A DNA stretch of 64,000 nt, from positions 682,001 to 746,000 of the forward strand of contig NZ_CP025013.1 in the NCBI RefSeq assembly GCF_002953715.1. The letters run 5' to 3'. This document shows positions 25,283 to 32,954 of the stretch, in pieces (positions within the stretch are counted from its first letter, which is position 1; the number at the start of each line of letters is the position of its first letter). A model generated the notes under the pieces. That model was not told the origin of the DNA. It worked only from the letters and a program-made list of their open reading frames with translations, and ran no database searches. The position numbers and the translations under genes were made by a program. The stretch is from Rhizobium leguminosarum (GTDB lineage Bacteria > Pseudomonadota > Alphaproteobacteria > Rhizobiales > Rhizobiaceae).

Positions 25283-25540
25283 CTATGACCCGCGCCCTTG
25301 TTTTCGGATTTTCACAACTTCCTCTGTCCCCAGATGCTCGAATACCCGGACCCAAAAGCTGAAATCGCCTGAGCGACCGTCGGAGCGTGCGCCTATCGCA
25401 CACCAGGCCGCCGCTGTTTTCGCATGTCGTCCGTAAAGCGAACGGACAGCAGTACTTATGTCCCCAACATCTGCATCACTCCAAAAATCCGGTGTGGCCG
25501 CGGCGCAGCCGGTTGAAAACCTTTCGAACATTTCGCGCAT
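25283..25540 (-). CDS. Small rhizobial hypothetical protein
   Basis: An 85-residue soluble protein with coding-like composition: MREMFERFSTGCAAATPDFW, then SDADVGDISTAVRSLYGRHA and KTAAAWCAIGARSDGRSGDF. The HAKTAAAWCA...DGR...DF.FW pattern resembles a family of unnamed rhizobial proteins, judged from memory. No clear ribosome site is present (a GGGG stretch 11 bases upstream). It converges on traA and lies at the border of the metabolic island. Confidence 0.5.
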   Translation of the reverse strand: MREMFERFSTGCAAATPDFWSDADVGDISTAVRSLYGRHAKTAAAWCAIGARSDGRSGDFSFWVRVFEHLGTEEVVKIRKQGRGS

Positions 25541-25856
25541 TAAAAAGCCCCGTTACCGTCCGGAAACAGGCCATCAAATTATGCCGGACGTCGATCCCAC
25601 CGAGTGGGCCACGATCACGTGTCGTCCCTGGCAAACATGCGCTTCTGTGCGAAGTGCTTCTCACGCTCAACATTATGTTGTAACAAAACTGAAACGCAAG
25701 TTATAAAAATACCCGCAGTGAGAGCGCTTTCGCGATTCCTTTTCGCGAAAATTTACGAATCAGGCTTGAGGTGCCACCGACAATGAGGCAATCAGGTGAG
25801 AGTTTTGTCATATCAAACTCAGATATGATGGGGTCAGCAGCTGGCGGAGCGAGCCG
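25541..25856. promoter_or_regulatory. Upstream region of regulator 1 with three dyad elements
   Basis: This region holds GTTGTAACAAAA (25677-25688), which matches half of the GntR-type palindrome found at 32104 and 32896. It also holds an inverted repeat TTTCGCG / CGCGAAA (25728-25734, 25744-25750) and one close to the start, TCATATC / GATATGA (25808-25814, 25822-25828). No gene is visible in it. The promoter-proximal dyad is the likely site of a repressor or of the regulator itself. Confidence 0.45.
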
Positions 25857-26540
25857 ATGAGCGCACTTCTGGCGATCGTATCCCAGGATGCCGACTATTA
25901 TTTGATGCTGTCATACATATTGAAGGGTGCCGGATACAGAACGGTGCTCGTCGATATTCCAAACGAGGCTGTGGCGACCGCAGAGGAACGCGGCGCTGCA
26001 GCCATCATCGTCGACTGCCAGCCGGGTTCACAAATTCTGGCTGATATCGTGTCGGCTCTGAAGGAAAGGGGACTTGCCAGCGACGTCACGCTCATAGCGC
26101 TCGTTGCCGAAAGGGCCGCCTATCTCGACATCCTGAAAGCCAACGTGGATGAGAGCTTTACAAGGCCAATGCCGCCGGAGCGGCTCCTGTCCTACCTTCA
26201 CGGTGCAATAGGCAATTCCTCTGGCGAGGCGACTAGCCGTCTCGTTCCAATATTTGACGATGTGAAGCTGGACGTCAGTAGCCGGCGTGTTCTGGTGCGA
26301 GGCACGCCGGTCAATCTGAGCCCGATCGAGTTTCGTCTGTTGAGTGCCCTTATGGGTGACGCGGGGCGCGTTCTCAGCCGTGCGGAACTGATAGCCGTTG
26401 CCTGGCCACAGACGGTATTCGTCGAGCCGCGAACAGTCGATGTTCATATCGGCCGCCTCCGGAGTGCATTGAAACGGGTCCTTGGCCGCGATGTGATCCG
26501 CACCGTGCCGAAGGAAGGATACGCATTCGACATCTCCTGA
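25857..26540 (+). CDS. Winged-helix regulator with degenerate receiver domain (paralogue 1)
   Basis: A 227-residue protein with the OmpR/PhoB layout: a receiver-like domain (1-120) and a C-terminal winged helix (about 130-225, VNLSPIEFRLLSALMGDAGR then ELIAVAWPQTVFVEPRTVDV). In the receiver the acidic pair is replaced by VSQD, the phospho-acceptor position keeps Asp53 (IIVDCQPG), the switch Thr is Val83 and the conserved Lys is Arg103 (FTRPMPPERL). This points to a receiver that does not follow normal phosphorylation. No kinase is nearby. A paralogue of identical length with the same substitutions is at 36840. It lies 124 bases before the oxoamine synthase gene and probably regulates it. Confidence 0.85.
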   Translation: MSALLAIVSQDADYYLMLSYILKGAGYRTVLVDIPNEAVATAEERGAAAIIVDCQPGSQILADIVSALKERGLASDVTLIALVAERAAYLDILKANVDESFTRPMPPERLLSYLHGAIGNSSGEATSRLVPIFDDVKLDVSSRRVLVRGTPVNLSPIEFRLLSALMGDAGRVLSRAELIAVAWPQTVFVEPRTVDVHIGRLRSALKRVLGRDVIRTVPKEGYAFDIS

Positions 26541-26664
26541 AGCATATGAACTTCGTCACGTTCACATCTTCACGGGAACGTCTCAAAAATTTGCTGTCGC
26601 CTTTGTTGTATAAACGACGATCACGCGCATAGCGTGAAGTCCGTTGAACATTTGGGAGCACAAC

Positions 26665-27906
26665 ATGCAAGAGGCAGCTTCGGGCGCCGGATCCGCGAAA
26701 ACATCCCATAGAAACACCGCGGGCCTGATCAGCCACGCGAGTCCCCACTTTGCCGCCGCCCATTTCGACGGCTTGATGGCCCTCTATGTCCATCCGTCTG
26801 ACGGTCGAGCGGTGGAGCTGCCGATTTCGGAGCACCGATCGGAACGCGTCGTCGACTTCGTCCGCTGCTCGTATCTCGGCCTCGACAATCACCCCTCAAT
26901 CATCGAGGGCGCAATCGAGACGGTTCGGCGCTACGGAACACTGCACTGGTCCTGCGCCCGGACGCGGCTCAATTTTGCAGTCCTCGGAGACCTCGAGGAT
27001 GCTCTTTCTGATCTCTTCGGCGCGAGGGTTATCACCTACACAACAGTGCTTGCCGCCAATTTAAGCGCGCTTCCGCTGATTGCGTCTGGTGTTCTGACCG
27101 GCGGCAAAAAGCCAGTCATGGTATTCGACCGTCTCGCGCATGCAACGCTCGCCTTCAACAAGCCCGTCGTTGCCGAGGAATGCGAGGTGCGCACCATAGG
27201 CCACAATGATCTTCAGGCGCTCGAAGAAATTTGCCGCCGGAACGAGACGGTCGCCTATGTTTGCGACGGTGTCTATTCCATGGGCGGCTGTGCCCCGATC
27301 GAGGAGTTGCGGGAGCTTCAGAAGCAATACGGCCTCTTCCTTTACATCGATGATGCTCACGGCATATCCATCTTCGGAGAAAGAGGCGAGGGGTTTGCCC
27401 GTTCACAAATGCCAGAAGGTCTCGGTGAACGAACGATCATCGCAGCCTCGCTCGGGAAAGGCTTCGGAGCGTCGGGCGGCATGCTGATGCTCGCAACGGC
27501 GTTCCAGGAAGAGATCTTCCGGCGCTTTGCTCTCGCGCACGCCTTCTCGGCCTCCATCAATGTTGCCGCGATCGGCGCAGCCCTCGCCTCTCAGTCGCTC
27601 CATCGCACACCGGAACTCGGCGTGCGGCAAAGGGCACTCGCAGAACACATCTCTCTTTTCGACGAACTGGTGCCGACCGCACAGGCAGGGTCCCGACTCC
27701 CGATCAGAACCGTCGTCGTCGGTGACGAGCTTGCGGCAATCGGCGCTGCCAGACTGGTGCTTGATTCCGGTTACTATACGTCGGCCATCTTTTTCCCGAC
27801 AGTGGCCAAGGGAAGGGCAGGGCTGCGGATATGCCCGACTGCCGGCCACACGGCTTCCGAAGTGCGCGACGTCGCAACTGCCATCAACCGTGCACTCAAG
27901 GGATAA
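26665..27906 (+). CDS. PLP-dependent alpha-oxoamine synthase family enzyme
   Basis: A 413-residue fold-type I enzyme related to BioF, KBL, serine palmitoyltransferase and the autoinducer synthase CqsA, which condense an amino acid with an acyl-CoA to an alpha-aminoketone. Visible features: FVRCSYLGLDNHPSIIEGAI near the N-terminus, DDAHGISIFG (about 229-238) and the PLP-lysine motif SLGKGFGASGG (Lys near 265). The usual GSGGSRLxxGxxxxH motif is changed to LHWSCARTRLNFAVLGDLE, so the acyl/amino acid specificity is probably unusual. The ATG at 26665 has GGGAG 6 bases upstream; a TTG start 7 codons earlier is less likely. It converges on the ABC operon across a strong terminator. Confidence 0.8.
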   Translation: MQEAASGAGSAKTSHRNTAGLISHASPHFAAAHFDGLMALYVHPSDGRAVELPISEHRSERVVDFVRCSYLGLDNHPSIIEGAIETVRRYGTLHWSCARTRLNFAVLGDLEDALSDLFGARVITYTTVLAANLSALPLIASGVLTGGKKPVMVFDRLAHATLAFNKPVVAEECEVRTIGHNDLQALEEICRRNETVAYVCDGVYSMGGCAPIEELRELQKQYGLFLYIDDAHGISIFGERGEGFARSQMPEGLGERTIIAASLGKGFGASGGMLMLATAFQEEIFRRFALAHAFSASINVAAIGAALASQSLHRTPELGVRQRALAEHISLFDELVPTAQAGSRLPIRTVVVGDELAAIGAARLVLDSGYYTSAIFFPTVAKGRAGLRICPTAGHTASEVRDVATAINRALKG

Positions 27907-27919
27907 AGATCCGTCTCAA

Positions 27920-27950
27920 CATCTCCGGGCGGCAAGGCCGCCCGGAGATG
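27920..27950. terminator. Bidirectional terminator
   Basis: A perfect 14-base-pair stem (CATCTCCGGGCGGC / GCCGCCCGGAGATG) with loop AAG lies between the convergent oxoamine synthase (stop 27906) and solute-binding protein (stop 27956) genes. It can serve both strands. Confidence 0.75.
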
Positions 27951-27955
27951 GATCG

Positions 27956-29014
27956 TCATCGGATCCAGGCATTCCAACGCTCGAGCATCATCGCGGCATT
28001 GTCGTTGATCCATTTGGCGTCAGGGATGACGATGTAATCCCGGACGTCCTCGTCGCTCGGCAGTGCCGCGCGTGCAGCCGGCGACATCAAGTCGATCGCC
28101 TTGCGGCTCGGCGGCGTGCAAAGGAGTTCGTCGCACACCCCGGCCTGCGCCTCCGGATGATCAAGCCAGTAGCCGATCAGCTTCAACGCATTTCCGCGGT
28201 TCGGCGCATCCTTGATGATCGTCAAGCGATCGCCGACGAGGAACGACGCCTGCTTGGACCAGGCGATCTGGCGTCCTTCCGCCTTCAGTGTATTTGCGCG
28301 CGTCAGCCAGATCTGCCCGATGCTGTAGTCGCCGTTGCGAAACCCCTGAACGCTCTGATCACCGGTCTTCCACCAGAGCGATATCGCCGGGCGAATCTCG
28401 TCGAGCTTGTTGAGGGCGCGATCGACGTCGAGCGGAAAGAGTTTATCGCGCGGAACACCATCGGCGAGGAGCGCGGCAGCCATGACCCGCCACGGATCGT
28501 CGAAATTTGGAAACGAGCGACCACCGGGAAAATTTGTCTGGTTCCACATATCGGCCCAGCTCAACGGATTCCCATCCTTGAAGGCAGTCGGGTCGTAGGC
28601 CATCAGCGTTGCGGTCGAAAAAAGCCTTGCCCCGGCACTGACGCAGGCATCCTCGACCAGGTCTGGCCGGCCCCGGAAAGACTTGCAGAACTCAGTGAGA
28701 TCTTCAGATGTCAGCCGATGCGCTTCAGCGCTCGCCTGGATCTCGCCGTCCGGGTAAAGGTCCCAGGTCACGTTGCCGGTCTTGACCATGGCCGCAGCTT
28801 TCGCCCGCATCTCGGCATTCGTTGCCGCGACCGATACAACCTTGATGCCGGTCCTTTCGGTGAACGGCTCGAACCAGAACTTTCGAAGCGCCGCGTCGTA
28901 GGCGCCACCGGTGGTCGCAATGACCACCTGCTCTTCGGCTTGCGCCGCACCCGCGCCAGCAAGCATGAGGCAAGCCGCAAACAGCAAAGGCTTGATCTTT
29001 TTTCGCTTTTTCAT
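27956..29014 (-). CDS. ABC importer solute-binding protein (polyamine type)
   Basis: A 352-residue periplasmic protein with a signal peptide (KKIKPLLFAACLMLAGAGAA, cut near AQA-EE). The mature protein (VVIATTGGAYDAALRKFWFE, then PFTERTGIKVVSV) belongs to the spermidine/putrescine-binding extracellular family that also binds opine-like and other small amines. AGAGGA precedes the start. It is last in the leftward operon ATPase, permease, permease, binding protein, 33 bases after the second permease. Substrate unknown; the adjoining aminotransferase operon suggests an amine or amino acid. Confidence 0.88.
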   Translation of the reverse strand: MKKRKKIKPLLFAACLMLAGAGAAQAEEQVVIATTGGAYDAALRKFWFEPFTERTGIKVVSVAATNAEMRAKAAAMVKTGNVTWDLYPDGEIQASAEAHRLTSEDLTEFCKSFRGRPDLVEDACVSAGARLFSTATLMAYDPTAFKDGNPLSWADMWNQTNFPGGRSFPNFDDPWRVMAAALLADGVPRDKLFPLDVDRALNKLDEIRPAISLWWKTGDQSVQGFRNGDYSIGQIWLTRANTLKAEGRQIAWSKQASFLVGDRLTIIKDAPNRGNALKLIGYWLDHPEAQAGVCDELLCTPPSRKAIDLMSPAARAALPSDEDVRDYIVIPDAKWINDNAAMMLERWNAWIR

Positions 29015-29047
29015 CGGTCGTTCCTCTGTCCGATTGATATGATCACG

Positions 29048-29899
29048 TTAATCCTCCCCGCGGCCGGTAAGGAGATGAATGGTCCCCATGAGCAGCAGCG
29101 ATACCGCGACGAGCAGCGTCGAAACCGCCGCTATGACAGGGGTGAGATTGAAATCGATGTCCTCGAACATCTTGCGGCTGATCGTTTTTCCGCCAGTGTC
29201 GGAAATGAAGAAGGCGACTGTTGCCTCATCGAACGACGCCAGAAACGCAAAGACCGAAGCCGCAGCCACCGCCGGCGCGATGTTCGGAAGCACAATGCTG
29301 AAAAAGGCGCGGCTCCGGCTTGCCCCGCAATTCAGCGCGGCAAGCTCGAGTGACGTGTCGAAGCGCTCGAGTGCTGCCGACACGGTGATAATCACGTAGG
29401 GAACAGCAAGTACGGTGTGCGCGATCAGGAAACCGGAGAAATTGCCGGTCAGGCTGAGCGGGGAAAAAACCAGATAAAGGGCAACGCCAAAGACAACATG
29501 GGGAACGATCATTGGCCCCAGCGACAATGCCTGCAGAAGAGTCTTTCCCGGCAGATTGCCGCGAACGAGCCCGATGGCGGCCAATGTGCCGATAACCGTC
29601 GAAGCGACCGTCGTCGCCAGCGCAATCTGCAGACTGAAGATCGTTGCTGCGCGCCAGTCCGGATCAGATAGAAAGTCGATATACCAGCGAAGCGTCAGGC
29701 CCTTCGGCGGGAACTCGATATAGCTGCTGTCGTTCAGCGAAATCGGGATGACGAGCAACGTCGGCAGAACCAGGAAGAACAGGATTGCTCCGATCAGGAA
29801 ACCCCCAAGGAGCCGCAATCCCGCTTTGCCGTAAGGCCGATGGGTGCTGTTGACGGGAGAGGGGGCGAATGAGGCGGTGACTGCGGGCTCAATTGACAC
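29048..29899 (-). CDS. ABC importer permease 2 (PotC-like)
   Basis: A 283-residue inner-membrane subunit with about six helices. The cytoplasmic EAA loop that docks on the ATPase is visible (LELAALNCGASRSRAFFSIV, then LPNIAPAV). The segment LRWYIDFLSDPDWRAATIFS is typical of PotC-like permeases. It overlaps permease 1 by 11 bases, indicating coupled translation. It forms the channel with permease 1. Confidence 0.9.
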   Translation of the reverse strand: MSIEPAVTASFAPSPVNSTHRPYGKAGLRLLGGFLIGAILFFLVLPTLLVIPISLNDSSYIEFPPKGLTLRWYIDFLSDPDWRAATIFSLQIALATTVASTVIGTLAAIGLVRGNLPGKTLLQALSLGPMIVPHVVFGVALYLVFSPLSLTGNFSGFLIAHTVLAVPYVIITVSAALERFDTSLELAALNCGASRSRAFFSIVLPNIAPAVAAASVFAFLASFDEATVAFFISDTGGKTISRKMFEDIDFNLTPVIAAVSTLLVAVSLLLMGTIHLLTGRGED

Positions 29900-30797
29900 T
29901 GTTCATTCCTTTGCTAACGGAAAGCGCCTTGCGGAACACAAGGACAAAGATCAGCGTCGTGGTCAGAAGGACGGTCGCGAGCGCTGCGGCAAATGGCCAG
30001 TCAAGCAGAACGGTGGTTTGCTGGCCGATCAGTGTTGCCATCATCAATGCTCCAGGCCCGCCGACGAGTGCCGGCGTGATATAAAAACCGATCGCCAGAA
30101 TGAAGCACATGACGCATCCGGCAAAGATTCCAGGCAAGCTGAGCGGCAAGGTCACGCGCAGAAACGCGTCAATCGGGCCGGCGCCGAGATTGCGGGCGGC
30201 TTGGGCGTACTCGGCAGGAATAGTGCGAAGAACGTTGTAGACCGGCAGGATCATGAAGGGCATGAGAACATGCGTCATCGCAAGGATCACCGCGCCTTCG
30301 GTGTAGATAAGTTTCAATGGAGTGCCAATGAGGCCGCTCTCGATCAGCAGACCGTTAACAATGCCGTTTCGCTGCAGCAGCACGATCCAGGCATAGGATC
30401 GCACCAGCACTGAGGTCCATAATGGCACGAACACCGCGGCCGATGCGATCATCGCCATCCTGCCTTTGGCACGCGCCATGAGAATGGCAACCGGATATCC
30501 GAGCAGCAGGCTCGCCACTGTTACGATTGCACCCGTTTGCAACGTGCGAAGCAGGACTTCAATGTAGAGTGGCTCGGTGACGATCCGCTCGTAATGCTCC
30601 AGCGTGAATCCAGGCGCCATTAGGCTCAGAGAGACGAGCCGCCCAATCGGATAGATGAAGCCTCCGGCCAGCAAGAGCATCAACGGCGCAATAAGCAGGA
30701 ACGTCAGCGCATGCGAATACTGGCGCGCCGAGCCTGAGAAAATCCAGCTTGCTGGATGGGTTGGTGCAAGGGGCAAATTATCGACTGTCATGGTCAT
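29889..30797 (-). CDS. ABC importer permease 1 (PotB-like)
   Basis: A 302-residue inner-membrane subunit. The start at 30797 follows GGAGG by 7 bases; the frame is open for 91 codons further upstream inside the ATPase gene but without protein character. The EAA-type loop is present (YAQAARNLGAGPIDAFLRVT, then LPLSLPGI). N-terminal SWIFSGSARQYSHALTFLLI and SLMAPGFTLEHYERIVTEPL resemble PotB-like subunits. The ATPase stop lies two bases before the start. Confidence 0.9.
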   Translation of the reverse strand: MTMTVDNLPLAPTHPASWIFSGSARQYSHALTFLLIAPLMLLLAGGFIYPIGRLVSLSLMAPGFTLEHYERIVTEPLYIEVLLRTLQTGAIVTVASLLLGYPVAILMARAKGRMAMIASAAVFVPLWTSVLVRSYAWIVLLQRNGIVNGLLIESGLIGTPLKLIYTEGAVILAMTHVLMPFMILPVYNVLRTIPAEYAQAARNLGAGPIDAFLRVTLPLSLPGIFAGCVMCFILAIGFYITPALVGGPGALMMATLIGQQTTVLLDWPFAAALATVLLTTTLIFVLVFRKALSVSKGMNSVN

Positions 30798-30798
30798 T

Positions 30799-31908
30799 TC
30801 ATGCCTCCGCAACCGCAAAGAGCCGTAGGCCGTCGCGTTCGGCGATGACATCCACGAGTGCTCCCATTGCAAAGGGAACCCGCTTTCCATCGGCAGGGAT
30901 CTGGACCTGAATGATCTCTCCGCTTCCGAAATCGGAGCGAACGAGATGAAGGTCGAAGGAGCCTGCAAAGACCGACGTTTCGATCCGGCCGGGGAGGGCG
31001 TTCTGTCCCCCTGCGCCACGCGCTGCAAGGCCAAGGCGCTCGGGCCGTAGCGCGAGCCGAACGCGATCACCTATCTTTGCCGAACCCTCGAAACCATGGG
31101 CAGCACCGGGCGTATCAATGACCACGTCGTCACCCAGTCTGATCGTCTGGCGGCCAGCGGTCTCGCCCAGGAATTCTCCCGTCAGGAAGTTCATCTTGCC
31201 GATGAAATCGGCGACAAAGGCACTCTGCGGATTACAGTAAAGGTCCGCCGGGGTTCCGAGCTGCGCGAGTTGCCCCTTGGCCATAACGGCGATCCGGTCG
31301 GACATCGTCAACGCCTCCTCCTGATCGTGCGTCACGTAGATGACGGTTGCACCGAGGCGCCGCTGCAGCTGCTTGATCTCGATCTGCATGGACTCGCGCA
31401 GCTTCTTGTCCAGCGCCCCGAGTGGCTCGTCCATCAAGAGAACAGGCGGTTCAAACACGATTGCTCGCGCGACAGCCACCCGCTGCTGCTGGCCGCCGGA
31501 GAGTTCATGGGGATAGCGCTTGGCATAGTCCGGGAGTTGGACGAGGTCGAGCGCCCGGCCAACCCGTTCTGCTCTGAGGTCCTTGCGGATGCCGCGCATC
31601 CTCAGGGGAAAGCCGATGTTTTCGGCAACGGTCAGATGCGGGAACAAGGCATAACGCTGGAAGACCATCCCGATATTGCGGCGATCGGGCGATACGGCGG
31701 TGACATCGCGCCCGTCGATGATGATGCGTCCGGCAGACGGGCTTTCGAAACCGGCGATCATTGTCAGAAGCGTCGTCTTGCCCGATCCGGACGGACCGAG
31801 GATCGACAGGAATTCGCCTGCCGGAACATCCAGGGTCACTGCGCCAACGGCAATCTGGCTGCCGTAGACCTTGCCTATGCGATCGATGAAAACTGGCGCA
31901 CCTATCAA
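30799..31908 (-). CDS. ABC importer ATPase (PotA-like)
   Basis: A 369-residue ATP-binding subunit, the first gene of the importer operon. Walker A is GPSGSGKTT, the signature is LSGGQQQRVAVARA, Walker B is VLLMDEPLGALD and the switch histidine lies in YVTHDQEEALTMSDRI. A C-terminal TOBE domain (about 280-365) is typical of PotA/FbpC-like proteins. The start codon is TTG at 31908, with GGAG 8 bases upstream and no in-frame ATG nearby. It is divergent from gntR, whose start is also TTG, across a 243-base control region. Confidence 0.9.
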   Translation of the reverse strand: MIGAPVFIDRIGKVYGSQIAVGAVTLDVPAGEFLSILGPSGSGKTTLLTMIAGFESPSAGRIIIDGRDVTAVSPDRRNIGMVFQRYALFPHLTVAENIGFPLRMRGIRKDLRAERVGRALDLVQLPDYAKRYPHELSGGQQQRVAVARAIVFEPPVLLMDEPLGALDKKLRESMQIEIKQLQRRLGATVIYVTHDQEEALTMSDRIAVMAKGQLAQLGTPADLYCNPQSAFVADFIGKMNFLTGEFLGETAGRQTIRLGDDVVIDTPGAAHGFEGSAKIGDRVRLALRPERLGLAARGAGGQNALPGRIETSVFAGSFDLHLVRSDFGSGEIIQVQIPADGKRVPFAMGALVDVIAERDGLRLFAVAEA

Positions 31909-32056
31909 AATGATATCTCCTCATTTGCGTGCTTTGCCACGCATTGAAACCTCCCGGCTCCGCTCGTGCGGCGCCAGGTGCTGTGAGTGTCATGCCGGCA
32001 AGACCGGCAGCTGTTCGGGCATGGCCGTCCGGGGCCAAGGCGTTGCTAATATTCAC

Positions 32057-32086
32057 GATACCGTTATGATGTCACATTACGGTATC
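32057..32086. promoter_or_regulatory. Dyad in the divergent importer/gntR region
   Basis: GATACCGT (32057-32064) and ACGGTATC (32079-32086) form a perfect 8-base inverted repeat with a 14-base spacer, about 150 bases before the importer ATPase and 66 before gntR. It is distinct from the TTTTGTT palindrome next to it, so a second regulator may act here. Confidence 0.45.
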
Positions 32087-32103
32087 AGTTTTCGTGTAAT
32101 TCA

Positions 32104-32121
32104 TTTTTGTTGCAACAAAAA
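32104..32121. promoter_or_regulatory. Perfect 18-base palindrome, candidate GntR operator O1
   Basis: TTTTTGTTGCAACAAAAA is a perfect palindrome placed 30 bases before the gntR start. Related sites occur at 32868-32880 and 32896-32911 before the aminotransferase and, as a half, at 25677. This is consistent with autoregulation by the GntR protein. Confidence 0.6.
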
Positions 32122-32151
32122 TGTGAAGATGTCAACGCGTGGGAGTCAATT

Positions 32152-32850
32152 TTGAACGAAAATACAACTGGAGAGGAATTGTCGGCGTCGGATTTACAGT
32201 CTGGGCGCCTCAGCGACTTCGCCTATTCATCCATCAAGGAGCAGCTCGCGCGGGGTGCTTACAAGCCCGGTCACAAGTTACCGATCCGTTCGGTTGCCGA
32301 AATGCTGAACGTTGGTGCCACACCGGCGCGAGAGGCAATCAACCGCCTGGTCTTTGAGGGCGCGCTCGTCATGGTGGGTCCTAAAACCGTCATCGTTCCG
32401 CATCTCGATCTTGCGGCACTTTACGAAGTCACGCAGATGCGGCTTGCGCTCGAAGGGTTGGCGACGGAGAAAGGCGCGCTTCGCGCGACCAATGATATAG
32501 TGGACAAGCTATTGGCGCTGCAGGAGAAAATCACACTGTCGCTCGACGAAAAGCGCTACGGTGATGCTCTTCACGATAATAAGGAATTCCACTTTACGAT
32601 CTACCGGTTGTGCGAGATGCCGCACCTCCTTTCGACCATTGAGGCTCTGTGGTTAAGGGTCGGCGCTTCATTCCACGACCTCTATCCAGAGTTTGCGGAA
32701 GCAAAATACGGTGTCCACAACCACCTGGCCGCGATTGAGGGGCTGGTGGATAAAGACCCCTCTGCGGTCCGTGCCGCAATGGAAAACGATATTCGAGACG
32801 GCTATCGGCGCCTCAAGAAAGCAGCGCAGCAGCGTCTCAAGCGGCAATAA
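32152..32850 (+). CDS. GntR/FadR-family transcriptional regulator
   Basis: A 232-residue repressor-type regulator. The N-terminal winged helix (FAYSSIKEQLARGAYKPGHK, then LPIRSVAEMLNVGATPAREA) and the C-terminal helical FCD ligand domain (ALHDNKEFHFTIYRLCEMPH) are clear. There is no ATG in the first part of the frame; I take the TTG at 32152, which has GGGAG 6 bases upstream. It is divergent from the importer operon and 104 bases before the aminotransferase operon, so it is well placed to control both through the TTTTGTT-type palindromes. The ligand is probably the imported compound or a derivative. Confidence 0.85.
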   Translation: MNENTTGEELSASDLQSGRLSDFAYSSIKEQLARGAYKPGHKLPIRSVAEMLNVGATPAREAINRLVFEGALVMVGPKTVIVPHLDLAALYEVTQMRLALEGLATEKGALRATNDIVDKLLALQEKITLSLDEKRYGDALHDNKEFHFTIYRLCEMPHLLSTIEALWLRVGASFHDLYPEFAEAKYGVHNHLAAIEGLVDKDPSAVRAAMENDIRDGYRRLKKAAQQRLKRQ

Positions 32851-32867
32851 CATCGCGGCCGGATTTT

Positions 32868-32911
32868 TTTGTTGCAACTTCTTCGGGTTCATGATTTTTG
32901 TTATAACAAAA
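32868..32911. promoter_or_regulatory. Candidate GntR operators O2 and O3 before the aminotransferase
   Basis: O3 is a perfect 16-base palindrome TTTTGTTATAACAAAA (32896-32911). O2 (TTTGTTGCAACTT, 32868-32880) keeps the left arm and centre of O1. The two lie 28 bases apart centre to centre, ahead of the aminotransferase start at 32955. Confidence 0.6.
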
Positions 32912-32954
32912 TTATGAAGGGTTGCGCCGCGACCCGTTTGCCGGAGAAGATCGA

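Noticed and set aside
27527..29353. 608-codon plus-strand ORF
   Set aside because: It runs antisense through the solute-binding protein and part of permease 2; no family features.
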